Shown here piece by piece: positions 30,777-38,831 of a DNA stretch of 38,989 nucleotides. Source of the stretch: Alphaproteobacteria bacterium (lineage in GTDB: Bacteria > Pseudomonadota > Alphaproteobacteria > Reyranellales > Reyranellaceae). The stretch covers positions 1-38,989 of the forward strand of contig CANJHI010000028.1 of assembly GCA_947474005.1 (NCBI GenBank), read 5' to 3'. The notes under the pieces were generated by a model. The model was not told the DNA's origin, searched no databases, and saw only the letters and a list, made by a program, of their open reading frames with translations. Numbering within the stretch: position 1 is the stretch's first letter; each line of letters starts with the position of its first letter. The translations under genes and the position numbers were made by a program.

Positions 30777-31985
30777 ATGGCAACATCAGGTCGTCCGCCG
30801 CTCGACGGTATCCGCATCATCGATTTCTCCCGCGTGATTGCGGGTCCCATGTGCACCCAGATGCTCTCCGATATGGGCGCCGAGGTGATCAAGATCGAAA
30901 ACCCCGACGGCGGCGACGACACGCGCAAGGGCGCCGGCCCGCGGGTCGGTGGCGAGCAGGGTGAAAGTCACTTCTTCATGACCTTCAACAGAGGCAAGAA
31001 GAGCGTCGCGCTCGACTTCACCAAGCCCGACGGCCAGGCGCTGGTGCACAAGCTGCTCGAAAAGGCCGACGTCATGCTGGAGAATTTCCGGCCGGGCGTT
31101 TTGAAGAAGTACGGCCTCGATTACGCCAGCCTCGCGAAGAAGTACCCCAAGCTGATCTATCTCTCGATCTCGGCCTACGGTCAGACCGGGCCGCTGTCGG
31201 ACCGGCCGGGCTACGATCCGGTGCTACAAGCCGAGTCGGGCATGATGAGCGTGAACGGCGAGGCCAACGGCGAGGGGCTGCGCCACGCCATCGCCATCGT
31301 CGACACCATGACGGCGATCCATTCGGTGGCGGCGATCAATGCCGCGCTCTATGCCCGCCGCGACACCAACAAGGGCCAGCACATCGATTTGGCGCTCTAC
31401 GACACGGCGCTCGCCTGCCTCGGCAACATGGGCTCCTATTACCTGATTGGCGGCGATCAGCCCAAGCGCGCCGGCAACGGCCATTTCGCTTCGGCACCCA
31501 ACAGCTCGTTCAATACGTCGAACGGCAAGATCTACATGGCCGTCGCCAACCAGAAGCTGTTCGTCGACACCTGCAAGGCGATGGGTCATCCCGAATGGGC
31601 GACCGATCCGCGCTTTTCCACCATCGCCCAGCGCGTGGCCAACAAACCCGAGCTGACGCGCCTCATGGAAGAGGTCCTGGTGACCGACACCAAGGAGAAC
31701 TGGACCGAGAAACTGCGCCATCTCCCGGCTGGGCCGATCCGCACCATGAAGGAGGCGCTCGACCATCCGGAAGTGAAGCGCCGCGGCATGCTCAAGACTT
31801 ACAAGCACACCAGGGTCGGCGACGTGCCGATCATCGGCTCGAACTACCACTTCTCCGACACGCCGGTCGACGACACACGCCCGCCGCCGTCGCTGGGCGA
31901 GCACACCGACCGGGTGCTGCGCGAGATCGCGGGCGTAAGCGACGCCGATCTGGTGGCACTGCGCGGGAAGAAGATTATCGGCTGA
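30777..31985 (+). CDS. Class III (CaiB/BaiF) CoA-transferase
   Basis: A 402-residue type III acyl-CoA transferase. The N-terminal part RPPLDGIRIIDFSRVIAGPM then CTQMLSDMGAEVIKIENP is the family opening. Then come NRGKKSVALDFTKPDGQAL, VMLENFRPGVLKKYGLDYAS and YDPVLQAESGMMSVNGE. The catalytic aspartate is probably in the IAIVDTMTAIHSV stretch, as in relatives. It would swap CoA between organic acids such as oxalate, formate, succinate or carnitine. It diverges from the Bug receptor gene, a common association in catabolic loci, and its end overlaps the convergent hydrolase gene by 11 bases. Confidence 0.94.
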   Translation: MATSGRPPLDGIRIIDFSRVIAGPMCTQMLSDMGAEVIKIENPDGGDDTRKGAGPRVGGEQGESHFFMTFNRGKKSVALDFTKPDGQALVHKLLEKADVMLENFRPGVLKKYGLDYASLAKKYPKLIYLSISAYGQTGPLSDRPGYDPVLQAESGMMSVNGEANGEGLRHAIAIVDTMTAIHSVAAINAALYARRDTNKGQHIDLALYDTALACLGNMGSYYLIGGDQPKRAGNGHFASAPNSSFNTSNGKIYMAVANQKLFVDTCKAMGHPEWATDPRFSTIAQRVANKPELTRLMEEVLVTDTKENWTEKLRHLPAGPIRTMKEALDHPEVKRRGMLKTYKHTRVGDVPIIGSNYHFSDTPVDDTRPPPSLGEHTDRVLREIAGVSDADLVALRGKKIIG

Positions 31986-32691
31986 GCCAGCGATGTAGGA
32001 TGGCGCTGGTTTCCTCGGGCTTCTCCATCGAGATGAGATGCCCGCACGCCTCGATCACGATCAGCTCGCTGCCTTTTATGGCGGCCGCCATTTCCTCCGA
32101 CAGGAAGAGCGGCGTGGCGGCATCGTCGCGGCCGCACACGACGATGGTCGGGCAATTTATCTTCGGCAGGTCGGGCCGCCGGTCGGCGCGGATGGCGGCG
32201 AGCTCTTCCTGGCGCCTATAAATCTCGACGCCGATCTCGCCGCACATCGTCATCACCTCGTCGACCAGCGCCTTGTCGGGCAGCCGGTAGGCCGGGATGA
32301 AGCGCGACATTTGTAGGCCCAGGACCAGCTCGAAGTGCCCTTCCTCGGCGAGGCGGATGCGGGCACGACGGACGGCGCGCTCGGCGTCGTTCTGGCTGCG
32401 CATGCCGGTATCGAGCAGCGCCAGCCTTGTCACACGGTCTGCGGCGAGCTGCATGATCTCGACGGCCAGCATGCCGCCCAGCGACAGGCCGGCCAGTGCG
32501 AATTTTCCAGGCGACATCTGCTCGACGCACCAGCGCGCGGCACTCTCCCAGCTGTCCCAGATCGCGAGCGGCGCCCGGCGCCAATCCGGCACGACGACCT
32601 CGGCCGCATCGGCAAGGGCTGCGGCCTGCGGGGCAAACAACCGCGGCGAGCACAGCAGGCCCGGGATCAGCAGCAGGGGTGTCTTGGCCAT
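31975..32691 (-). CDS. Alpha/beta hydrolase
   Basis: A 238-residue serine hydrolase. The opening KTPLLLIPGLLCSPRLF is the oxyanion-hole strand, the nucleophile elbow is GLSLGG (FALAGLSLGGMLAVEIM), the acid is likely the aspartate in VVCGRDDAATP, and the histidine is in ACGHLISMEKPEE. The fold matches small esterases and lactonases near 3-oxoadipate enol-lactonase, but the substrate is not known. ATG 32691 is preceded by GAGGAACGA; the longer frame to 32778 lacks a ribosome site and overlaps the opgC start. It is convergent with the CoA-transferase gene and divergent from opgC. Confidence 0.9.
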   Translation of the reverse strand: MAKTPLLLIPGLLCSPRLFAPQAAALADAAEVVVPDWRRAPLAIWDSWESAARWCVEQMSPGKFALAGLSLGGMLAVEIMQLAADRVTRLALLDTGMRSQNDAERAVRRARIRLAEEGHFELVLGLQMSRFIPAYRLPDKALVDEVMTMCGEIGVEIYRRQEELAAIRADRRPDLPKINCPTIVVCGRDDAATPLFLSEEMAAAIKGSELIVIEACGHLISMEKPEETSAILHRWLSR

Positions 32692-32747
32692 TCGTTCCTC
32701 CGGGAACGAGCGTAGCGCGGCCTCTCCGGCTGCGATACCAATGGGCC

Positions 32748-33884
32748 ATGGCCGCCGCCGCGCCTTACGTCGCTCCACACCAACGCGACATCCGCCTCGG
32801 CCTGTTCCGTGGGCTGGCGCTGTGGTTCATCTTCGTCGACCACGTGCCGGAAAACATCGTGAGCTGGCTGACCGTGCGCAACTACGGCTTCAGCGACGCC
32901 ACCGAGATCTTCGTCTACATCTCCGGCTATACCGCCGTGATCGCCTACAGCCGCATGCTGGCGCGCGACGGCTGGCCGCGCACGGCATCGCGCATCTACC
33001 GCCGCGTCTGGCAGCTCTATGTCGCCCACATCCTGCTGTTCGTGGCTTTCATCGCCCAGATCGCCTGGGTGTCGATCGCGCGCGATACGCCGGCGCTGAT
33101 CGAGGAGATGGAACTGCTCGGCCTTGGGCAGAATCCCTACCAGGCCATTCTCGAGGCGGCGTTGCTGAAATTCCGGCCGGTCAACCTCGACGTCCTGCCG
33201 CTCTACATCGTCCTGCTGGCGGCTTTTCCCTTCGTCCTGCCGGCGGTGGTGCGCTGGCCACTGGCGGTCATCGGGGTGTCGGTCGCCCTTTATGCGGCGA
33301 CTTGTCACTACAATTGGAATCTCGACGCCTATCCCGAAGGCAAGGTCTGGTACTTCAATCCCATGGCCTGGCAGGTCGTTTTCCACGCCGGTGCGGCCGC
33401 GGTGGTGCTGGGGCCGCGGCTCGCCTGGCTCGACCGCTGGCGCTGGCCGCTCGCCATTCTGGCTGTTCTCTACCTGCTGTTCTCGGCGCTTATCGCCTTG
33501 TCCTGGCAGTATAATTCACTGTCCCGCCTTATTCCGGACTGGATCTCCCGGCAGATCTACCCGATCGACAAGACCAATATCGACATCCTCCGGTTCGTCC
33601 ATTTCCTGGCCATCGCCTGGCTGGTACGGCTGGCCGTCCCGGCTGATGCGGCGTTCCTGAAATGGCGCGTATTCGAGCCAGTTCGCAGATGCGGTGAACA
33701 CTCCTTGCAGGTATTCTGTCTGGGCACGTTCTTGGCTCTCACTGCCCAGGTGGTTGTCGCCAACTATGAAAATTCAATCGTGTCGCAAGTCGTCGTGAGC
33801 ATCGTTGGCATCGCCATCATGTGCGTGATCGCCTACTGCGCCGCCTGGTTCAGCGGCCCGCCGGCCCGCAAGGCTGCCGCATGA
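32748..33884 (+). CDS. opgC: OpgC-family membrane acyltransferase
   Basis: A 378-residue inner-membrane protein with about ten helices and the OpgC domain. The opening RDIRLGLFRGLALWFIFVDH carries the aspartate-arginine and histidine residues typical of this acyltransferase group. Then come GFSDATEIFVYISGYTAVIA and VNLDVLPLYIVLLAAFPFVL. OpgC proteins add succinyl groups to osmoregulated periplasmic glucans in relatives; this one could modify another glycan. ATG 32748 is in frame with the conserved start; an earlier ATG at 32741 is in another frame. Its TGA overlaps the start of the next gene (ATGA), tying it to a periplasmic SGNH hydrolase. Confidence 0.88.
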   Translation: MAAAAPYVAPHQRDIRLGLFRGLALWFIFVDHVPENIVSWLTVRNYGFSDATEIFVYISGYTAVIAYSRMLARDGWPRTASRIYRRVWQLYVAHILLFVAFIAQIAWVSIARDTPALIEEMELLGLGQNPYQAILEAALLKFRPVNLDVLPLYIVLLAAFPFVLPAVVRWPLAVIGVSVALYAATCHYNWNLDAYPEGKVWYFNPMAWQVVFHAGAAAVVLGPRLAWLDRWRWPLAILAVLYLLFSALIALSWQYNSLSRLIPDWISRQIYPIDKTNIDILRFVHFLAIAWLVRLAVPADAAFLKWRVFEPVRRCGEHSLQVFCLGTFLALTAQVVVANYENSIVSQVVVSIVGIAIMCVIAYCAAWFSGPPARKAAA

Positions 33885-34651
33885 AGAAGCATGTCTTGAT
33901 GGCGATGGGCTTGGCGGCGCTGGCCGTTTGGTCGGGCAACGCGTTCGCGCAGAGTCGCGACTGCCGGGCCAGCCGCGAGCTTCTCGATCTCGGAAATCCG
34001 CTGGAGATTGCCCGTACCGCCGTGGCCGACGAGCACGAGCTGCGCATCGTCGCGATGGGCTCGTCGTCGACCCAAGGTTATGGCACCACCAACCCGCAGT
34101 TCGCCTATCCCGCCCAGCTCAAGATGAAGCTTGAGGCGGCGATGCCGGGCGTCGCCATCCATGTCTTCAACAAGGGCATCGGCGGCCAGGACGCCGAGGA
34201 GATGACGGCGCGCATGAGGGCGGATGTGAAGCCCGAGCGCGCGCAGCTCGTGGTCTGGCAGGTCGGCACCAATTCCGCGATCCGCCGCACGCCGACCGAC
34301 CAATTCGCCAATCGGCTGCGTGCCGGCATCGACATCGGCAAGTCGCTGGGCGCCAACTTCGTGCTGATGAATCTGCAGTATGTTCCCGCCGTCGTGGCCC
34401 TGCCCGACGAAGAAGAATATGCCCGTGTCATGGCCGAGGTTGCCAAGGAGAAGGGCGCCGGCCTGTTCCGCCGCTTCGAGATCATGCGCGCCTGGTACAA
34501 CGACGGCATGCCGTACGCCCAGTTCGTCACCAGCGACGGCCTGCACCTCAACGATTTCGGTCAGAAGTGCATTGGCAAGCTGCTGTCGCAAGCTATCATC
34601 GATACGATCGTACCGAAGAAATTGACCGGCACGCCTAAGACGTCACGCTGA
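33881..34651 (+). CDS. Exported SGNH/GDSL hydrolase
   Basis: A 256-residue protein with a signal peptide (1-23, ending NAFA-Q). SGNH blocks are visible: the serine in IVAMGSSSTQGYG (block I), a glycine in KGIGGQDAEEM (block II), the asparagine in VVWQVGTNSAI (block III) and the Asp-His pair in TSDGLHLNDFG (block V). Such enzymes cleave or transfer acyl groups on polysaccharides, peptidoglycan or small esters. It overlaps opgC by four bases, so the pair may move acyl groups across the membrane onto or off a periplasmic glycan. The start is confirmed by the signal peptide. Confidence 0.9.
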   Translation: MKKHVLMAMGLAALAVWSGNAFAQSRDCRASRELLDLGNPLEIARTAVADEHELRIVAMGSSSTQGYGTTNPQFAYPAQLKMKLEAAMPGVAIHVFNKGIGGQDAEEMTARMRADVKPERAQLVVWQVGTNSAIRRTPTDQFANRLRAGIDIGKSLGANFVLMNLQYVPAVVALPDEEEYARVMAEVAKEKGAGLFRRFEIMRAWYNDGMPYAQFVTSDGLHLNDFGQKCIGKLLSQAIIDTIVPKKLTGTPKTSR

Positions 34652-34679
34652 GGCGTTCCGCCCACGGGAGGAAGGCCAT

Positions 34680-35456
34680 ATGAAGCGTCGTTTTGTCGAT
34701 CTCTCCATCTATCTCGAGAACGACGTCATTTCCGATCCGGTGCCGTTTGGCCCGAAGATCCAGTATCACAGGCATGAGAATACGGCGGCGCAGATCGCGA
34801 GCTTCTTCCCCGGCCTGAAGAAGGAAGACCTGCCCGACGGCGAAGGCTGGGCGGTCGAGAACGTCAACCTGTCGACGCACAACGGCACGCATCTCGACGC
34901 GCCCTATCATTTTCATTCGACGATGAACAAGGGCGAGCGCGCCATCACCATCGACGAGGTGCCGCTCGAATGGTGCTTCCAGCCCGGCGTAAAACTCGAC
35001 TTCCGCGCGATGGAGGACGGTCACGTCATCACCGCCAAGGAAGTCGACGACGAGCTGAAGCGTATTGGCCACGAGCTGAAGCCGCTGGAGATCGTCGTGG
35101 TCAACACCCGTGCAGGCTCGCGCTACGGCAACAACGACTACGTGAACTCGGGCTGCGGCATGGGCTACGACGCCACGATGTACCTGCTGGAGCGCGGCAT
35201 TCGCCTGACCGGCACCGACGCCTGGAGCTGGGACGCGCCGTTCTATTTTACCGCCCAGAAATGGGCGAAGGACCACGACCCGTCGATCATCTGGGAAGGC
35301 CACAAGGCCGGCCGCGACATCGGCTACTGCCATCTCGAGAAGCTGCACAATCTCGAGGCTCTGCCGGGCCACGGATTCACCATCTCCTGCTTCCCGCACA
35401 AGATCCGCGGCGCCTCGGCCGGCTGGACGCGGGCCGTGGCAATCTTCGAGGAGTGA
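34680..35456 (+). CDS. Cyclase-family (kynurenine-formamidase-like) metal hydrolase
   Basis: A 258-residue enzyme of the cyclase/KynB superfamily. The metal motif is in LSTHNGTHLDAPYHFH (H-x-G-T-H-x-D-x-P-x-H), where His, His and Asp bind zinc or manganese. Further typical pieces are PLEWCFQPGVKLDF, VVVNTRAGSRYG and GYDATMYLLERGIRLTGTDA, followed by WSWDAPF. Relatives hydrolyse N-formylkynurenine, isatin or other cyclic amides; this subgroup is uncharacterised as far as I know. GGGAGGAAGGCC before the ATG gives a clear start. It follows the SGNH gene by 28 bases, although function suggests no link. Confidence 0.9.
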   Translation: MKRRFVDLSIYLENDVISDPVPFGPKIQYHRHENTAAQIASFFPGLKKEDLPDGEGWAVENVNLSTHNGTHLDAPYHFHSTMNKGERAITIDEVPLEWCFQPGVKLDFRAMEDGHVITAKEVDDELKRIGHELKPLEIVVVNTRAGSRYGNNDYVNSGCGMGYDATMYLLERGIRLTGTDAWSWDAPFYFTAQKWAKDHDPSIIWEGHKAGRDIGYCHLEKLHNLEALPGHGFTISCFPHKIRGASAGWTRAVAIFEE

Positions 35457-35478
35457 TCAGAGGAGATTAGGCGACGCG

Positions 35479-36153
35479 ATGACCCATCCGTCGATCAGAA
35501 CGAAACGCCTCGTGCTCACGCCGTACGAAATGCGAGATGTCGACGAGTTGCACAGGGCGATGAGTGATCCGCACGTCATGCAGCATATCGGCAAGGGTGT
35601 GCTCACTCGGCCGGAGGTGCAGGACATTGTCTCACGGGTGGCTGCAGGCAGGAACGAAACCGGCATGGGATGGTGGACCATCCGCCTGAAGGAGGATGGT
35701 TACCTGATCGGCCAGATTTGCCTCAGGCCGGAAAAGGATCTTGCCGAGATCGCAGTCGGTTACGCGCTCGATGCGGCCTTTTGGCGGCAAGGCTAGGGGC
35801 GAGAAGCCGTTGAAGCCGTCGTCGCCTACGGCTTCAACGAGAAGTTGCTGCGCCGGATCGTGGCGGTTGTCCGGGCAGAGAACACGGGCTCCCGTGCGTT
35901 GCTGGAACGTTGCGGGTTCATCCAGGAATCGGACGTAGTCGTCGGCACCAAGACGCGTTGCCTTTATGCGACTAAACCAGCGGCTCCGGCTCGCCCGGCG
36001 GCAGCGGCATCTCAAAGACATTCAACGTCATCGAGACCAGCATGTAGTAACCGCAGACGCCGACCAGATCGACCACGCCCTGCTCGCCGAAGGCATCGAT
36101 GGCGCGTTTGTAGTTGGGCGTCGCCACCCGGTTGGTGTCGAGATATTCCGTGA
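35479..36153 (+). pseudogene. GNAT acetyltransferase interrupted by an amber codon
   Basis: The frame starts well (TKRLVLTPYEMRDVDELHRA, YLIGQICLRPEKDLAEIAVG) and stops at TAG 35794-35796 after AFWRQG. The same frame continues with GREAVEAVVAYGF, then RRIVAVVRAENTGSRALLER and CGF, which are the acetyl-CoA-binding loop and C-terminal parts of a RimJ/RimL-type GNAT enzyme. In relatives the stop position is normally tyrosine (RQGYG), so a single TAC or TAT to TAG change, or a sequencing error, explains it. Recognisable homology ends near 35978. The frame then stays open to 36153 through the end of the opposite-strand gene, so the natural C-terminus may be lost too. Confidence 0.85.
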
Positions 36154-36520
36154 CGAAGTCATAGACCACGCGCTCGACGTCGCGCGTGAACGGCGGCGTG
36201 GCGCGCGTGCGCACAGCTTCGATGATGGCGGGTGCCAGGCCGGCTTCCTTGGCCAGACGGGCGTGGGCATAGAACTCGAACTGCGCCTTGTAGTGGCGGC
36301 CGACGAGGCAGATTGCGAGCTCGGCGAGATCCTTCGGCAGCGAGGAATTGAAGCGGCAATATTCGCCAAGCTTCTGTGCCCGGTCGGCCAGCCCCGGCGA
36401 GCGTAGCCACGGGTCGAACGGTCCGCGCAGGCCGCCTCGAGGTCCCGCGACGATGGCATCGGCCACCTTCTTCTGTTCGGGCGTGAGCTTGTCGAGGTCG
36501 AGCGGGGTCAGACGCGGCAT
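35972..36520 (-). CDS. Carboxymuconolactone decarboxylase-family protein
   Basis: A 182-residue all-helical protein of the AhpD/CMD superfamily, a longer subgroup. It opens PRLTPLDLDKLTPEQKKVAD, then GGLRGPFDPWLRSPGLADRA, and the core LAELAICLVGRHYKAQFEFY continues AHARLAKEAGL. The CxxC pair of peroxidase-type AhpD is absent, and the retained Glu/His residues resemble decarboxylase-like members. The ATG at 36520 matches the family N-terminus (MPRLTPL); the 20 residues upstream in the longer frame are unlikely. It overlaps the tail of the broken GNAT frame and is preceded on the same strand by an exported unknown protein gene. Confidence 0.88.
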   Translation of the reverse strand: MPRLTPLDLDKLTPEQKKVADAIVAGPRGGLRGPFDPWLRSPGLADRAQKLGEYCRFNSSLPKDLAELAICLVGRHYKAQFEFYAHARLAKEAGLAPAIIEAVRTRATPPFTRDVERVVYDFVTEYLDTNRVATPNYKRAIDAFGEQGVVDLVGVCGYYMLVSMTLNVFEMPLPPGEPEPLV

Positions 36521-36551
36521 GAACAGAGATTCCTTGAGTTCGGGATGGGTA

Positions 36552-37157
36552 TTAGAGCGGACAGCCGGCGTCGCCGACACGATTCTTGTCGGCGTTGTCG
36601 AAGATGTTGTTGATCATCATCTCGCCGGCCCGCTGGGAGATGTCGGCCTGGGTTACGCAGGACGACGTGGCGCTCCACAGCACCTTGCCGGTATCGACGG
36701 CATAAAGCGAAAGCGAGATGCGCAGCGTCGGGCCGGCGGTTGAAGGCGTGCGGCCGGTGTTGCGGCCGATCGGATTGGCGGGGGTGGGCAGAAACGGATT
36801 GGAGCCCGTCTCGGCGTAGCCCGGTCGTTCGCCGAGTTCGCCGTAGTTTCGCTGGCTGCCGCCCTGAAGGTCGAAGTAGCTCACGTCCAGACGCATGACG
36901 TTGCTGCCGCTGAAGCCCACCTCGTTGCCGCGCTGCGACAGGCGAACCATCACCTGCCGGCGCAATTCGCGCCCCAGTCTCGTGTCCGAGCCGAGTTGCA
37001 CGGCGACCTTGGTCTTGGGGATCGGCTGCCAGGCCTTGATCTCCATTTCGCCGAGCTTGGGGCCGGTGCCGATGTTGCCATAGCCTTGTGCCGGCGCCGG
37101 GGTGGAGGTGGTGTGGGCAAGCGCCCAGACAGCGACGAGAGCTGCTACGATCCGCAT
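36552..37157 (-). CDS. Exported protein of unknown function
   Basis: A 201-residue protein with a signal peptide (1-23, VAALVAVWALAHTTSTPAPA). The mature part includes KVAVQLGSDTRLGRELRRQV, MRLDVSYFDLQGGSQRNYGE, LRISLSLYAVDTGKVLWSAT and two cysteines (SSCVTQ, DAGCPL) that may pair. The layout of strand pairs with YAVDTGKVLWSA resembles small lipoprotein-like assembly factors, but I do not recognise the family. AGGAGGACACCC precedes the ATG at 37157. It follows the aldolase gene by 10 bases and may be co-transcribed with it. Confidence 0.82.
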   Translation of the reverse strand: MRIVAALVAVWALAHTTSTPAPAQGYGNIGTGPKLGEMEIKAWQPIPKTKVAVQLGSDTRLGRELRRQVMVRLSQRGNEVGFSGSNVMRLDVSYFDLQGGSQRNYGELGERPGYAETGSNPFLPTPANPIGRNTGRTPSTAGPTLRISLSLYAVDTGKVLWSATSSCVTQADISQRAGEMMINNIFDNADKNRVGDAGCPL

Positions 37158-37167
37158 GGGTGTCCTC

Positions 37168-37911
37168 CTAGACCGTCGGCTTTTGCCAGCCGGGCTCGTC
37201 CCGGTCCAGCAGGCGCTTGAGCGATTCGAAATGCAGGAAGGCCTGCTGCGCCTCGCCCGCGATCTGCCGGGCGGTGTGCTCGGCCATCGCCTCGTCGATA
37301 TTGTGCAGCTCCCGGCCGGTCTGCATGGCCAGCACCTGCACCATCGCGGCGCGCTCGAGATAATAGAGGTCGTCATAGGTCTGCGCGACGGTCGGACCCG
37401 AGACAATGATGCCGTGGTTGCGCAGGAACAGGATGTCCTTGTCGCCCATGGCGCGGCACATGCGCTCGCCCTCGTCGTTCGACAGCGCCACGCCGCCATA
37501 CTTGTCGTCGTAGGCGATGCGGCCCCAGTAGCGGAAGGCATTCTGCGTGCACATCTCGATCTTGCCGTCCTTGATGGACGTCAGCGCCGTCGCATAGGGC
37601 ATATGGGTATGCAGCACGACCTTGGCGCGCGGGTTGCCGGCATGGATGCGGGCATGGATATAGAACGCGGTCGGCTCGACCGGATACTTGCCCTCGACGA
37701 TGTTGCCGTCGCCGTCGGCCATGACGATGTCGGAGGGCGTGATCTCGGACCAGTGCAGTCCCTGCGGATTGACCAGGAACAGCTCCTCGCGACCGGGCAC
37801 GGTCATGCTGAAGTGATTGCAAACGCCTTCGTTCAGCCCGTGCCGCGCAGCGGCGCGCAGGGCCGTCGTCAGGTCGATACGCGCCTGGGTGACGGGGTCG
37901 TTGGCCAACAT
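37168..37911 (-). CDS. Class II aldolase/adducin-family protein
   Basis: A 247-residue zinc-dependent aldolase-type protein. E79 (VEPTAFYIH), H101 and H103 (VVLHTHMPYATAL) and the histidine in ILFLRNHGIIVSGP match the catalytic glutamate and the zinc ligands of fuculose-phosphate aldolase relatives. The absence of a phosphate-specific signature leaves the substrate open; some relatives act as decarboxylases or epimerases. ATG 37911 has GGAG eight bases upstream and fits the family N-terminus; the open frame to 38055 lies in the end of the next gene and is rejected. It is 73 bases after the DUF1194 gene on the same strand. Confidence 0.9.
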   Translation of the reverse strand: MLANDPVTQARIDLTTALRAAARHGLNEGVCNHFSMTVPGREELFLVNPQGLHWSEITPSDIVMADGDGNIVEGKYPVEPTAFYIHARIHAGNPRAKVVLHTHMPYATALTSIKDGKIEMCTQNAFRYWGRIAYDDKYGGVALSNDEGERMCRAMGDKDILFLRNHGIIVSGPTVAQTYDDLYYLERAAMVQVLAMQTGRELHNIDEAMAEHTARQIAGEAQQAFLHFESLKRLLDRDEPGWQKPTV

Positions 37912-37984
37912 CGAAGAGACTCCGTTCGCAAAATCCGTTGCAGCCCGGATGATGCGGCCTAAGGTCTCTTCGGCCAAGGAAAAT

Positions 37985-38710
37985 TCAGGCCGGCGTGGAG
38001 CGGCGTGGTCCGCCGGCGTCGGAAATCTCGCGGACCAGCTTGGTCCGCACGGCACGGCTGAAATGATCGAAGTTGTCGGCCACGATCATGAAGGAGCCAG
38101 GCCCCCCGATGACGTTCTCCTCGTAGTATTTGTCGAGCATGAGATCGGGTGGGCGACCGAAATTGGTGCGGTTCATCATCACCGGCAGGCCGTTGATCAC
38201 GATGCCCTGCGCGACCAGCTTGTCGCGCACGATCTCAGCGGGCGGCCCGTCGTTGGTGCGGCCATCGCCGGACACGTCGATGACGCGGCGCTTGGGGGCG
38301 AAGCCTGAACTCTCGAAGCGTTGGCCGGCATGGGCGAGGGCAGCGCCGACGGCTGTCCAGCTCTGCGAGGTGCGTGGCGCCTCGGCCAGCTTTTCGGCGA
38401 AACGGCGCGCCGCGGCGGGACTGTCGAGCATCGTCCAGTCGATCACCACGACCTGATAATGCGTGCCGGCCCATTCGGTGTAGCAAATCGCGATGCGCTT
38501 GTGTTCACCCGACAGAATGGCGTCGATCACGCGCTCGTTGGTGAGTGCCTCGATGTAGCCCCGTCGCTGGAGCTCGGCTTCGACCTCGTCGATCGAGCGC
38601 GACACGTCGACCGCGAGCACGAGTTGAAGATCGACCGGCGTGTCGGCTTTGGCCGTCGTCGTCGCAGCCATCGCCGCCAAGGAGCCCATAAGCGCTGACC
38701 GTCGCTTCAT
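37985..38710 (-). CDS. DUF1194-type exported von Willebrand factor A protein
   Basis: A 241-residue protein with a leader (1-22, MKRRSALMGSLAAMAATTTA). The VWA domain starts VDLQLVLAVDVSRSIDEVEA with the metal-ion site DVSRS (D-x-S-x-S), then YTEWAGTHYQVVVIDWTML and KRRVIDVSGDGRTNDG, and ends near DNFDHFSRAVRTKLVREI. This matches the DUF1194 group of Alphaproteobacteria, of unknown role. GGAGGTGGGC lies before the ATG at 38710. The longer frame to 38950 runs through a terminator and a neighbouring gene and is not coding. Confidence 0.9.
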   Translation of the reverse strand: MKRRSALMGSLAAMAATTTAKADTPVDLQLVLAVDVSRSIDEVEAELQRRGYIEALTNERVIDAILSGEHKRIAICYTEWAGTHYQVVVIDWTMLDSPAAARRFAEKLAEAPRTSQSWTAVGAALAHAGQRFESSGFAPKRRVIDVSGDGRTNDGPPAEIVRDKLVAQGIVINGLPVMMNRTNFGRPPDLMLDKYYEENVIGGPGSFMIVADNFDHFSRAVRTKLVREISDAGGPRRSTPA

Positions 38711-38770
38711 GCCCACCTCCTGCCGCCCGCCTCTCGCCAGTGGCGTCGAGCATAGCACCGGATGGACGAG

Positions 38771-38808
38771 GGCAAAGAAAAACGCCGGAGGAAAAGACCC
38801 CCGGCGTT
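38771..38808 (-). terminator. Rho-independent terminator of the gene at the right edge
   Basis: AACGCCGG (38781-38788) pairs perfectly with CCGGCGTT (38801-38808) around a 12-base loop, followed on the minus strand by TTTTTCTTTG. It lies 24 bases after the stop of the partial gene at 38832 and ahead of the DUF1194 gene, so it ends the first transcript and separates the two. Confidence 0.85.
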
Positions 38809-38831
38809 GCACTCGACCTGCTGTGAACGGT

